Assembly: GCA_030065635.1 (NCBI GenBank)
Contig: JASJDJ010000036.1
Location: 1-39,175 of the forward strand
DNA: 39,175 bases
Origin: Xenococcaceae cyanobacterium MO_188.B32
Lineage (GTDB): Bacteria; Cyanobacteriota; Cyanobacteriia; Cyanobacteriales; Xenococcaceae
Direction: 5' to 3'
Every line of letters starts with the position of its first letter. Within the stretch, counting starts at the first letter, position 1. This document shows, piece by piece, positions 8,310 to 17,385 of this stretch. The translations under genes and the position numbers were made by a program. The notes beneath the pieces were generated by a model. It worked only from the letters and a program-made list of their open reading frames with translations, did no database searches and was not told the origin of the DNA.

Positions 8310-9143
8310 TTATCTCATCGCCAAAGACATTTTACGGCTTGGGGGTTTAAAGGCACGCTCGATTTGCTTAATATCTTCTTCTGTTAGTTTAATATATAGT
8401 GCTGCCCGATTTTCTTTAATATGCTGGGGATTGGTAGCTTTAGGAATAGAAATAACATTATCTTGATGCAATAACCAACTAAGAGCGATTTGAGTTGAGG
8501 TAGCATTATGCTTAGTCGCGATCGCTTTTAATGAAGAATCATCGACAAAAGCTCTCTGTTCTAAGGGAGAATAAGCCATGATGGGAATACTGCGCTCTTG
8601 GCACCAGGGTAATAAGTCCCATTCAATACCACGATGCTTTAAGTTATAAAGTACCTGATTAGTCGCTATCTCCTTACCTCCAGGTAAAGACAATGCTTCT
8701 TCCATATCATCTGTATCAAAATTACTTACGCCGTAATCTAAAATTTTTCTTGTTTGCTTGAGATGCTGTAATGCTTCTAGGGTTTCCGATAGCGGAATAG
8801 CCTCGCGCCAGTGGAGTAAATATAAATCGAGATAATCGGTTTTAAGTCTGGATAAAGAACGCTCGCAAGCAGCTATTACTCCTTGGTAACTAGCATTATA
8901 AGGATAAAATTTACTGACTAAAAATATCTCATTACGACAATTAGAAATAGCTTCTGCAACTATTTTTTCTGCCCCACCTTCCCCATACATTTCCGCAGTA
9001 TCGATTAAACTCATCCCTAACTCTATTCCTAGTTTCAGCGCATCGATTTCTGCTTGTTTCTGGCTAGCTTTTTCCCCCATACGCCATGTCCCCTGTCCGA
9101 GTATGGGTATTTCTTTTCCTGATGGTAGTTTTAGTGTTTTCAT
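8310..9143 (-). CDS. Aldo/keto reductase
   Basis: A 277-residue, full-length NADPH-dependent oxidoreductase of the AKR superfamily. The catalytic tetrad is visible as Asp48 and Tyr53 in LIDTAEMYGEGGAE, Lys78 in VSKFYP and His111 in YLLHW. The cofactor loop near the C-terminus reads IPKATNPQHIKENRAA. It resembles the bacterial DkgB/YeaE-type group that reduces small aldehydes and ketones; the real substrate cannot be read from sequence. It is transcribed away from the SDR/monooxygenase operon, separated by a 131-bp divergent promoter region. Start ATG at 9143 fits the family N-terminus (KLPSGKEIPILGQGTW). Confidence 0.88.
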   Translation of the reverse strand: MKTLKLPSGKEIPILGQGTWRMGEKASQKQAEIDALKLGIELGMSLIDTAEMYGEGGAEKIVAEAISNCRNEIFLVSKFYPYNASYQGVIAACERSLSRLKTDYLDLYLLHWREAIPLSETLEALQHLKQTRKILDYGVSNFDTDDMEEALSLPGGKEIATNQVLYNLKHRGIEWDLLPWCQERSIPIMAYSPLEQRAFVDDSSLKAIATKHNATSTQIALSWLLHQDNVISIPKATNPQHIKENRAALYIKLTEEDIKQIERAFKPPSRKMSLAMR

Positions 9144-9274
9144 TATTGAATTAAGAACGTCTTCTTATTTTTGATTATGATGGGAATTAATAAGATGTAA
9201 GTCTCGTCACAGCAGGACAGCTTTATTTTTTAAGGTAATCTTAAATTGTCACTAATCCCCAATCCTTAATCAAA

Positions 9275-10078
9275 ATGACAAATCTCGATCGAGCTGTAGT
9301 ATTACTTACTGGTGCAACAGGAGGATTTGGGCAAGAACTTACCCGTCAGTTATTACAAGCTGGTAGCCGTCTAGTTCTTACCGATCTCGATCGCCAGAAT
9401 CTAGACAATCTCGCTGCCAAAATAAGCAGTGAAATAACCACAGGAGAAATAATTGCTTGTATCGAAAGCGACCTTTCTAACCAGAAAGGCTGCGAAACTC
9501 TGTATTATCAAGTTAAAGCATTAGACATCCCCATTGATATTTTGATTAATAATGCTGGTATAGGATTATTTGGTCGTATGGATGAAGTTCCTTCCGATAA
9601 ATGGGAAAGATTGATGCAGGTAAATTTATTGGCACCAATGCGGTTGAGTTCTTTTTTTATTGCCGATATGATCGATCGCCGTCAGGGACATATTGTCAAT
9701 ATTTCTTCTCTAGCAGGTTGGGTAGCCCCTGCGGGGCTGGCTCACTACTCTACAAGTAAATTTGGTTTGCGCGGTTTTAGTGAAGGACTATTTAATGAAG
9801 TAAAACCGTATAACATCAAAGTTACAGCCGTTTATCCTTTTTTCAGTCGTACCCCTATCCTCCAGTCAGAATGTTATGGCACTCTCGCTCGAGATAGTAA
9901 AGGCTTTCCCGAACATCTAGCAACAGATCCTGCTAAAGTAATGGCAAAAACGATTAAAGCGATTGCTCGTAACCAACTTCATGTATTTCCCGATAAGATA
10001 GCAAATAGTATCCAACTTCTCAAACAATATTTCCCAAAATTGTTTGACTGGATGAGCGATCGACTTACAGCAAATTAA
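9275..10078 (+). CDS. Short-chain dehydrogenase/reductase
   Basis: A 267-residue classical SDR. It has the NAD(P)-binding TGATGGFG loop at residues 12-19, NNAG at 92-95, and the catalytic Ser144/145, Tyr158 and Lys162 in the usual spacing (NISSLAG, then YSTSK). It oxidises or reduces a hydroxyl/keto substrate that is unknown. The stop is 13 nt before the start of a flavin monooxygenase gene, so the two probably form an operon and may act on the same compound; SDR plus FMO/Baeyer-Villiger pairs are common in bacterial catabolism of ketones and lipids. The C-terminal SIQLLKQYFPKLFDWMSDR is hydrophobic/basic and might touch membranes. Confidence 0.87.
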   Translation: MTNLDRAVVLLTGATGGFGQELTRQLLQAGSRLVLTDLDRQNLDNLAAKISSEITTGEIIACIESDLSNQKGCETLYYQVKALDIPIDILINNAGIGLFGRMDEVPSDKWERLMQVNLLAPMRLSSFFIADMIDRRQGHIVNISSLAGWVAPAGLAHYSTSKFGLRGFSEGLFNEVKPYNIKVTAVYPFFSRTPILQSECYGTLARDSKGFPEHLATDPAKVMAKTIKAIARNQLHVFPDKIANSIQLLKQYFPKLFDWMSDRLTAN

Positions 10079-10091
10079 AGAAACTATCTCT

Positions 10092-11450
10092 ATGAGTAGC
10101 CATAGCAACACACAAAAAATAGCAAATACCTCTAACAAGCAATTAATTATCGGGGCTGGTTTTGTCGGACTGGGTATGGCTCAAGCTCTCAAAGAAGCTG
10201 GTATTCTCTACGATCAAGTTGATGCTAGCGATCGCCTTGGAGGTAACTGGTACCATGGAGTTTACGAAACTGCTCATATCATCTCCTCGCGCAAGGTTAC
10301 TCAGTTTACCAATTTCCCGATGCCAGAAGACTATCCCGACTTTCCCAGCGCGCAAAATATGATCGATTACATTAACGCCTTCGCCGCTCATTTTAATTTA
10401 AGGGAAAATATCGAATTTAACCGCAAAGTCGTTTATGTGCGACCAGTAGAAGATAACCTTTGGGAAGTAACTTTTGCTGAGGGCGACCGACGCATCTATA
10501 AAGGCGTAATTATGTGTAATGGTCATCACTGGTGTAAGCGTTTTCCTAAATTTGAAGGAGAATTTAAGGGAGAAATCATTCATTCTAAAGACTACAAAAG
10601 ACCCGAACAACTCAAAAGTAAAAGAGTCCTGGTTATCGGTGGAGGAAATTCCGCCTGTGATATAGCAGCAGAAGCTGCCCGTGTAGGAGCTAAATGTGTT
10701 TTAAGTATGCGAGAATCGGTATGGTTTATTCCTAAAACCTTTGCAGGAATTCCTGTCGTCGATCTGATTCAAGGGTGGATGCCAGAATGGTTTCAACGTC
10801 TGATGGCTTATGGGATTATCCGTCTTACTTTTGGCAAGCACAAAAATTATGGTCTTTCTAAACCCAAACATCGAATTTTTGAAAAACACCCTACCTTAAA
10901 TAACGAAGTGCCTTACTACATTAAACATGGTCGTATTATTCCCAAGCCAGGTGTTCAGAAGCTAGACGGTTGGGCAGTAGAATTTGTTGATGGTAGTCGG
11001 GAAGAATTCGAGCTGATAGTTTGCGCTACTGGTTACTATGTCGCTTACCCATTTTTACCTCCAGAACTTCAGCGAGTTCGAGGCTCAGTAGTCGAATGTT
11101 ATGGTGGCTCTTTTCTTGATGATTATAAAGGATTGTACTATGTCGGTTGGGGACAAGCAAGAGGTGGGGTTGGCTCTATTATTTCTGTTTATGCCTCACT
11201 TTTTGCTCGATTTATTAAACTAGAGGATGAGATAGATATACCCATCGGTCTAGTTTTTAAGTTGATAGGACAATCCTTACCGAAAACTCACTTATCCGAT
11301 CCTCATCAAATTTTTAGGCAATTAAAGTTACTCAATCTTGGTTTTAACTTGCTCGTCAAAAAAGCTCATCAAATTGACGATCGATATCCTAACTTTAGTA
11401 ACAAGTCTCTTCCTTTTAAAGAGATCGATCGACTTGTTTGTGTTAAATAG
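10092..11450 (+). CDS. Flavin-containing monooxygenase (FMO family)
   Basis: A 452-residue class B flavoprotein monooxygenase. The FAD-binding GAGFVG lies at residues 21-26 and is followed by GGNW (50-53). The FMO fingerprint FxGxxxHxxx(F/Y) is complete as FKGEIIHSKDY (158-168), and the NADPH-binding VIGGGNSACD is at 181-190. An ATGYY motif near residue 316 matches the conserved FATGY segment. FMOs oxygenate nitrogen, sulfur or ketone groups using NADPH and O2; the substrate here is unknown. It sits 13 nt after an SDR gene and is probably co-transcribed with it. Length is usual for bacterial FMOs. Confidence 0.85.
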   Translation: MSSHSNTQKIANTSNKQLIIGAGFVGLGMAQALKEAGILYDQVDASDRLGGNWYHGVYETAHIISSRKVTQFTNFPMPEDYPDFPSAQNMIDYINAFAAHFNLRENIEFNRKVVYVRPVEDNLWEVTFAEGDRRIYKGVIMCNGHHWCKRFPKFEGEFKGEIIHSKDYKRPEQLKSKRVLVIGGGNSACDIAAEAARVGAKCVLSMRESVWFIPKTFAGIPVVDLIQGWMPEWFQRLMAYGIIRLTFGKHKNYGLSKPKHRIFEKHPTLNNEVPYYIKHGRIIPKPGVQKLDGWAVEFVDGSREEFELIVCATGYYVAYPFLPPELQRVRGSVVECYGGSFLDDYKGLYYVGWGQARGGVGSIISVYASLFARFIKLEDEIDIPIGLVFKLIGQSLPKTHLSDPHQIFRQLKLLNLGFNLLVKKAHQIDDRYPNFSNKSLPFKEIDRLVCVK

Positions 11451-11780
11451 AATTAATAAGTTAATTTACACCAAACCTCGAAGATGAAAATAGATCGATA
11501 GTTAGTTAACTCCCCCTTATCTGTCTTGTTTTCCTTATCTTTGCTTTTGTTTTTCTGAGGCGGAGATCGATGTCTAGAGTTAATTTTTGAAATTGGTATT
11601 ATCTAGATCGAGCTAAGAAAATATCAAAGTTATGAAGCTGGATTTTTTAACGCGAACTGAAGTTAACATATTTCAGGAAAATCTCAGCATGGATTCATTT
11701 TCGCTCGATTTAGTCATGAAAAAATTGAATTATCAACAAAACTTGGAACGATAATTTATAAACTATAGGTAGGTAAAATT
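11451..11780. other. Intergenic stretch, 330 bp, mostly unexplained
   Basis: No promoter or terminator could be placed with confidence. The only possible gene is a 40-codon frame listed separately at 11632. A TAGTTAGTTAACT palindromic patch lies near 11499-11511. The region probably contains the promoter of the following flavoprotein. Confidence 0.4.
11632..11754 (+). CDS. Possible 40-residue peptide, unknown
   Basis: An ATG-started frame encodes 40 residues (MKLDFLTRTEVNIF at the start, NYQQNLER at the end), closing 26 nt before the flavoprotein start. There is no clear ribosome binding site, no hydrophobic segment and no family that I recognise. It is listed because it fills the otherwise empty leader of the next gene; it could equally be chance. 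Confidence 0.22.
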   Translation: MKLDFLTRTEVNIFQENLSMDSFSLDLVMKKLNYQQNLER

Positions 11781-13202
11781 ATGGCAGTTGATTATGACTT
11801 GGTAATTATTGGTGGTGGTTCTGGAGGATTGGTTGTCGCTAGTGCTGCTGCACAGTTACACGCTAAAGTAGCTTTAGTCGAAAAAGATAGACTAGGTGGA
11901 GATTGTCTTTGGTATGGTTGCGTTCCTAGTAAATCTCTTATTCATGCAGCCAGAGTGGCATACGAGGTAAAACATAGTTCTCGTTTTGGCATTCATACTA
12001 ATTCCCCAGAAATTAACTTTGCCCAAGCCAATGGTCATGTTCAAAAAGTCATTGCTACCATAGAACCCCACGACTCACCAGAAAGATTTCGCGGTTTAGG
12101 GGTAGAAGTTATTTTTGGTTCGGGAAAATTTATCGATCGACGTACTTTTGAAGTGAATGGTAGAAAGCTTAAAGCCCGTAATTTTGTAATTTCTACTGGT
12201 TCGCGCCCTGCTATTCCCCCAGTGACTGGACTCAAAGAAGCAGGTTTTCTTACTAACGAACAGGTTTTTTCTTTGACCGAACGCCCTAAATCTCTAGCTA
12301 TTATTGGTGCCGGTCCTATTGGTTGTGAATTAGGACAATCCTTGCATCGTTTGGGTTCTCAAGTAACTATTATATCTAGTCGCGATCGCCTCATGCCTAA
12401 AGAAGAACCAGAAGCATCTGCCGTAGTAGAACAACAGTTTTTATCTGAAGGAATTAAGATTGTCAAAAATTCCCGTGCTGAAAAAGTAGAAGTAATTGAT
12501 GGCAAAAAGCATCTTTGGGCTGGTGGAAAAGAAATTATTGTCGATGAAATTCTGGTTTCTGCGGGACGAAATCCTAATGTGGAATCGCTTAACCTAGAAG
12601 CAGCAGGAGTAGAATACGACAAAAAAGGCCTTAAAGTTAACGAAAAACTCCAAACTACTAATAAGCGTATCTATGGCTGTGGCGATGTTATTGGCGGTTA
12701 TCAATTTACTCACGTCGCAGGTTATGAAGCTGTTGTAGTTATTCAAAATGCCCTGTTCTTACCTACCAAAAAAGCTGACTATCGAGTTATTCCTTGGGCA
12801 ACATTTACCGATCCAGAATTAGCCCGTGTCGGTTTAACCGAGGAACAAGCCAGAGAACGTTATGGCGATGATATTTATATTCTCAAGCAAGATATGCAAG
12901 GAGTCGATCGCGCCCAAGCAGAAGGTGCTACCAAGGGGTTTGCCAAAATTATTACTACAGGTAAAGGAGAAATTCTCGGCGCACACTTAGTAGGGGCATC
13001 AGCAGGAGAATTAATTCACGAAGTTGTTCTGGCTATGTCTAATAAGTTACCAGTTTCTGCCCTCAGTGGTATTCATATTTACCCTACTCTCTCGGAAGTA
13101 AATAGTAAAGCTGCCTTGCAATTGAGTAAGCAGAAATACGCTAAAAACGATTTCTTACAGAATTTATTGCCCAAAATCTTTAAATTTCTACGTTCTTTTT
13201 AA
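11781..13202 (+). CDS. Mercuric-reductase-like FAD/NAD(P) disulfide oxidoreductase
   Basis: A 473-residue class I pyridine-nucleotide disulfide oxidoreductase. The FAD motif GGGSGG is at 11-16, the redox-active disulfide Cys42/Cys47 in GGDCLWYGCVPSKS, the NAD(P) motif GAGPIGCELG near 176-185, an AGRNPN segment and the second FAD-binding GCGDV. The C-terminal His432/Glu439 pair (HIYPTLSE) serves as catalytic base. It lacks the N-terminal heavy-metal domain and the C-terminal Cys pair of true MerA, and no mer genes are nearby, so mercury reduction is unlikely. Cyanobacterial relatives are annotated loosely as mercuric reductase or dihydrolipoamide dehydrogenase-like. The C-terminal tail (LLPKIFKFLRSF) is amphipathic and may bind membrane. 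Confidence 0.82.
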   Translation: MAVDYDLVIIGGGSGGLVVASAAAQLHAKVALVEKDRLGGDCLWYGCVPSKSLIHAARVAYEVKHSSRFGIHTNSPEINFAQANGHVQKVIATIEPHDSPERFRGLGVEVIFGSGKFIDRRTFEVNGRKLKARNFVISTGSRPAIPPVTGLKEAGFLTNEQVFSLTERPKSLAIIGAGPIGCELGQSLHRLGSQVTIISSRDRLMPKEEPEASAVVEQQFLSEGIKIVKNSRAEKVEVIDGKKHLWAGGKEIIVDEILVSAGRNPNVESLNLEAAGVEYDKKGLKVNEKLQTTNKRIYGCGDVIGGYQFTHVAGYEAVVVIQNALFLPTKKADYRVIPWATFTDPELARVGLTEEQARERYGDDIYILKQDMQGVDRAQAEGATKGFAKIITTGKGEILGAHLVGASAGELIHEVVLAMSNKLPVSALSGIHIYPTLSEVNSKAALQLSKQKYAKNDFLQNLLPKIFKFLRSF

Positions 13203-13349
13203 AGTCATCATTTCAATAAATGTATAATCTACATACTTACTTAATAGACAAATAAGATGATCTACTGTTGCCAATAACAATTAATCAATACAGTTACTAT
13301 TGTTAAAGTGACAGTTTTCCCTCCATCTTGAAATTAAAGGAGAATCGCC

Positions 13350-13637
13350 ATGTCAAATGAAGGCTACCACGAACCAATTCATGAATTGACTGGGCAAACT
13401 AGAGAAATACACCGTGCTATCACTTCACTAATGGAGGAGTTGGAAGCGGTAGACTGGTACAATCAAAGAGTTAACGCCTGTCACGACCCCGAACTCAAAG
13501 CAATTCTAGCCCACAATCGAGATGAAGAAAAAGAACACGCTGCGATGATTTTAGAGTGGATACGTCGGCAAGACCCCACTTTTGACAAATATCTGAACAA
13601 GTTTTTATTTACAAATAGGCCTATCGTCCACAGATAA
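13350..13637 (+). CDS. Encapsulated-ferritin-family (EncFtn) protein
   Basis: A 95-residue two-helix ferritin-like protein closely matching the EncFtn family, which forms annular decamers that oxidise Fe(II) at the subunit interface. The expected ligands are present: Glu30 and Glu32 with Trp36 in MEELEAVDWYNQR, and Glu60 and His63 in RDEEKEHAAM. It starts with the family's SNEGYHEP sequence and is preceded by a clean AAAGGAG site. The C-terminus ends shortly after the helical domain (TNRPIVHR) and shows no LTVGSLRR-like encapsulin cargo peptide. No encapsulin shell gene is next to it. It may act unencapsulated or find a shell encoded elsewhere. Confidence 0.85.
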   Translation: MSNEGYHEPIHELTGQTREIHRAITSLMEELEAVDWYNQRVNACHDPELKAILAHNRDEEKEHAAMILEWIRRQDPTFDKYLNKFLFTNRPIVHR

Positions 13638-13703
13638 TTTACAGCATTTTTTGATTTTGCTGAAATCTGGTGTTTGAGTTGACGAAAAAATTGTTAATTT
13701 TTC

Positions 13704-14507
13704 CTAGCCAAAAATAAAATTAAAACTAGTTAAAGCACACAAAATAAAAGCTTCTGACCACTCTACCACTGCACCATAAGTATCTCCCGTATGTCCTGAA
13801 AATTGACGGTAAAACCAATACCCCACCCAAAGCGCGATCGCGCTACTAAGAATAGTTACCAGCACGATCGGCCAAAATTGTTGTGGTTCTAGCCAAATTA
13901 ATAAACTACTATATCCCCCCAAACAACAAAGTCCCAGAGTAATATCTGAAAAAAACCTAAAATTTTCTTTGTGCAATGCCCCCTTACCTTCTTTGCGTAA
14001 ATAGGGATAACAAGCGATCGCCATTACTTGTCCCCATCTTGCCCAACCAGCAGCCAACATTAAAGCTAACCAACGATAATGGGTTATATCGCTTAAAGCA
14101 GCAGTCTTTAATAACAGTATGATGACTACGGCGATCGCGCCAAAAGCTCCTGTAACACTATCCTTCATTACTTCTAACCTTTTATCTGCATCGGTAACGG
14201 CTAAACCATCAGCAGTATCGATCGCCCCATCTAAATGTAGCCCTCCAGTTATGACTACTTCGAGCGCAATAACTAAGACACTACGAGTTAAAATCGGTAT
14301 CTGTAAAAGTTGCCAAGCCCAATCTGTCAATCCCAATAATCCGCCGATAAACAAGCCAATTAAAGGTATCCAACGAGCAATACGTAAAAATTCTCCCGTC
14401 CACTGACTGGGCAAAGGGATGACAGTATAAAAAAATACAGCACTACTGAAAGAGCTTGCTAAAAGCCTACATCGTTGTAATACTAGAGAAAAAGCAAATT
14501 TTCGCAT
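13704..14507 (-). CDS. cobS: Cobalamin synthase CobS (adenosylcobinamide-GDP ribazoletransferase)
   Basis: A 267-residue integral membrane enzyme that joins adenosylcobinamide-GDP to alpha-ribazole(-phosphate) in the last step of the cobalamin lower-ligand pathway. The family's acidic motif is clear as TGGLHLDGAIDTADGLA around residues 90-107, with the Asp residues that bind metal, followed by VMKDSVTGAFGA. FYTVIPLPSQW near the N-terminus and several hydrophobic helices complete the match, and GHTGDTYGAVVEWSEA lies near the C-terminus. Size is normal. It is transcribed away from the small gene and tgt. I saw no cobalamin riboswitch upstream. Confidence 0.93.
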   Translation of the reverse strand: MRKFAFSLVLQRCRLLASSFSSAVFFYTVIPLPSQWTGEFLRIARWIPLIGLFIGGLLGLTDWAWQLLQIPILTRSVLVIALEVVITGGLHLDGAIDTADGLAVTDADKRLEVMKDSVTGAFGAIAVVIILLLKTAALSDITHYRWLALMLAAGWARWGQVMAIACYPYLRKEGKGALHKENFRFFSDITLGLCCLGGYSSLLIWLEPQQFWPIVLVTILSSAIALWVGYWFYRQFSGHTGDTYGAVVEWSEAFILCALTSFNFIFG

Positions 14508-14638
14508 AAGCTAGTATTTAGTTAAAATTTCTGAGAACAGCATCCCGATATTAGGCTAATATTGTTTCATAGATTACTTTATCTAAGAAAATATTTCTAT
14601 GGCACTATAAGCCATTTTAGATTCAAAAGTTATTTATT

Positions 14639-15085
14639 ATGAGTAAAGAGCAAACACCCCGTCAGTTACCCGCCCCTTGCATAATTGATTCCGGTACAAT
14701 TGTGAGCAAAGACGACATGAAGCGTTTGCTCAACGACCTCTGTCATGTCCATTATCTTCATACCATAGACGAGGAATTAAATAGTGAAGGTAAAGGTTGG
14801 ATTTTAGAAGTATTTAGCCATCCCTATCAGTCTACTCTGATTGCTAATGGGAATCTGTATATTAATATCCAAAGTTTCGATTATATACAACTAAGCCAAT
14901 CTCCCGAAGGAGGAAATTACTTCGATTTAATTCAAGATAATCGTCGACTCAGACTCATTCCCATTGTCAACTCTAAGCCAGAACCAGCATCAGTCAAAAA
15001 TATCGATGCAGCCACAATTGAAGCGATGGTAACAGAAGTACTTTCTGCTCGTTGGGATGTTCAACTCGATGATGACGATTTTTAA
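14639..15085 (+). CDS. Conserved cyanobacterial protein of unknown function, upstream of tgt
   Basis: A 148-residue soluble protein with a compact alpha/beta look: an N-terminal PAPCIIDSGTIVSKDDMKRLL, a central LYINIQSFDYIQL strand region, and a C-terminal helix ending in a very acidic QLDDDDF tail. I recognise it as a type of hypothetical protein conserved in cyanobacteria near tgt but know no function or catalytic motif. It begins 130 bp from the divergent cobS start and lies 30 nt before tgt, so an operon with tgt is likely. No signal peptide or membrane helix is present. Confidence 0.75.
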   Translation: MSKEQTPRQLPAPCIIDSGTIVSKDDMKRLLNDLCHVHYLHTIDEELNSEGKGWILEVFSHPYQSTLIANGNLYINIQSFDYIQLSQSPEGGNYFDLIQDNRRLRLIPIVNSKPEPASVKNIDAATIEAMVTEVLSARWDVQLDDDDF

Positions 15086-15112
15086 ATTTTTAGTTTTTAT
15101 CTAAATTAATAA

Positions 15113-16228
<1,116 letters not shown>

Positions 16229-16278
16229 TAGCTAATTTATTATACATACTTATACAAAACTCATAACGATGTATAAGT

Positions 16279-16371
16279 ATGGGGCCTCATGAATTTGCCG
16301 AACAGATAGGAGTATCAGTTGAAACGTTACGAAGTTGGGATAGAACGGGAAAACTCAAAGCATTGGCATAG
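16279..16371 (+). pseudogene. IS607-type TnpA (serine recombinase) N-terminal fragment
   Basis: Thirty residues, EFAEQIGVSVETLRSWDRTG then KLKALA and a stop, match the MerR-like helix-turn-helix at the start of IS607 family transposases. The next expected residues (about NRTPTNRRYY in relatives) are missing, because the frame runs straight into tnpB sequence and hits a stop. The serine recombinase domain is absent, so it cannot transpose. The start overlaps the right arm of the inverted repeat at 16271-16281. Confidence 0.7.
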
Positions 16372-17078
16372 ACTTTAATAAAGATAGTGTTGAATGGGCT
16401 TATGTTTTAGCTGATGGAAACATCAAGAAAAAAGGGAAAATATCTTTTTCTTGTCAGGGTTTTTCTTCAGGTCAACGACAAGTAATGATGCGTAATCTAG
16501 TAGTTAAACTAACAGATATGGCATTTAATTATCAATGTCCTATTGCTATTGAATCCCTTGATTTTTCTCAGAAAAAGGCTTCAATGAGCGAAGCATCTAA
16601 AGCTTATAATTCCATGCTCTCTAATCTCTCTACAGGTATGTTTAGAGAAGCATTAACCTCAAGATGTAAGCGATCTGGAATTGGTTTGCACCTTGTTAAT
16701 CCAGCTTTTACCAGTGTTATTGGCATGATTAAGTTTATGCCTAGATATGGTTTAAATTCGGGGACGGCAGCAGCAATGACTATTGCTCGTCGCGCAATGG
16801 GACATAGCGAACGCGCCCCTGTCTGCCTAGTAAGACCAGAGGATCGAGCTAGGCATCCTTGGACGACTTGGAATCGTATTGCACGATATCTTAAATCTAA
16901 CTTCGTTAGACGTTCACAACTTTTTGATTGGATGAAAACCCTAGAGAATATTCTTGTTATTAGGGATAGTAATGAGACGAGTTCATCTCTCTCTGTTGCC
17001 AGTAGCCAATTAAATCGTATTTATGGGAAGTCACCGTGTCCCGACCTTAAATATGATCAATTATGTTTAGGTTTTTAG
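16365..17078 (+). pseudogene. TnpB-like (IS200/IS605 OrfB-related) C-terminal fragment
   Basis: The frame is open from 16365 (GIDFNKDSVEWAYV) to the stop at 17078; the first ATG is only at 16485. It shows a RuvC-like nuclease half: the first Asp in GIDFN (codon 16371), a Glu in IAIESLDF (codon 16551), and the NPAFTSVIG...KFMPRYGLN...AAMTIARR region seen in cyanobacterial TnpB-related proteins. The N-terminal half is deleted at the junction with tnpA. The zinc ribbon usual in TnpB is not evident. The reading frame is otherwise uninterrupted over 238 codons, so the deletion may be fairly recent. Confidence 0.7.
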
Positions 17079-17161
17079 TAGGTGAAGAAGTTATCCCGCG
17101 AACCGAATCATGATAGGATTCTTACTATCTTAAAAAAAAATGTTGAAAGGTAGATAGATAT

Positions 17162-17299
17162 ATGGAAGCAGCGATGCTATTAGCAGACCTACCAGAAGCT
17201 TATGCTATGTTTAAACCTTTGGTAGATGTTTTACCTCTGATCCCCTTGTTTTTCCTGTTACTAGCTTTTGTTTGGCAAGCAGCAGTAGGATTCAAATAA
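17162..17299 (+). CDS. psbK: Photosystem II protein PsbK
   Basis: A 45-residue single-span thylakoid protein of photosystem II. A short leader ([14 protein letters not shown]) precedes the mature part, which begins around KPLVDVLP and holds the helix [19 protein letters not shown]; the DVLP and WQAAVGF(K/R) ends are diagnostic. PsbK binds at the CP43 side and helps stabilise PSII and its plastoquinone region. A GAAAGGTAG site lies just upstream of the ATG and a strong intrinsic terminator follows 21 nt after the stop. An insertion remnant has separated it from tgt, so it must have its own promoter in 17079-17161 or read through the remnant. Confidence 0.95.
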   Translation: MEAAMLLADLPEAYAMFKPLVDVLPLIPLFFLLLAFVWQAAVGFK

Positions 17300-17320
17300 A
17301 TCTCTCGAATAGATTTTTAA

Positions 17321-17346
17321 AGCATCCTCTCAGGATGCTTTTTTTT
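17321..17346 (+). terminator. Intrinsic terminator of psbK
   Basis: AGCATCCT (17321-17328) pairs perfectly with AGGATGCT (17332-17339) around a three-base CTC loop, and eight T residues run to 17346. This is a textbook rho-independent terminator 21 nt after the psbK stop. Confidence 0.93.
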
Positions 17347-17385
17347 GCGGACAAGCTATAAATACGATGCTCAAAGAGCTACTAG

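Larger units (their letters stand above)
16245..17078 (+). mobile_element. Decayed IS607-type insertion sequence between tgt and psbK
   Basis: The segment contains, in order, an 11-bp perfect inverted repeat (CATACTTATAC at 16245-16255 and its complement at 16271-16281), the first 30 codons of an IS607 serine-transposase gene, and directly joined to it the C-terminal half of a TnpB-like gene. The middle of the element, meaning the recombinase catalytic domain and the TnpB N-terminus, is deleted. The exact element ends cannot be fixed because IS607 elements lack terminal inverted repeats. It splits the common tgt-psbK gene pair. Confidence 0.75.

Noticed and set aside
11781-13202. True mercuric reductase
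   Set aside because: It lacks the C-terminal Cys pair and the heavy-metal domain, and there are no mer genes nearby.
14508-14638. Cobalamin riboswitch upstream of cobS
   Set aside because: The leader is short and AT-rich and lacks the conserved B12-box and the expected hairpins.
16245-16281. Inverted repeat as the terminator of tgt
   Set aside because: The stem is AT-rich with a 15-base loop and no T run, and it fits better as part of the IS607 remnant.
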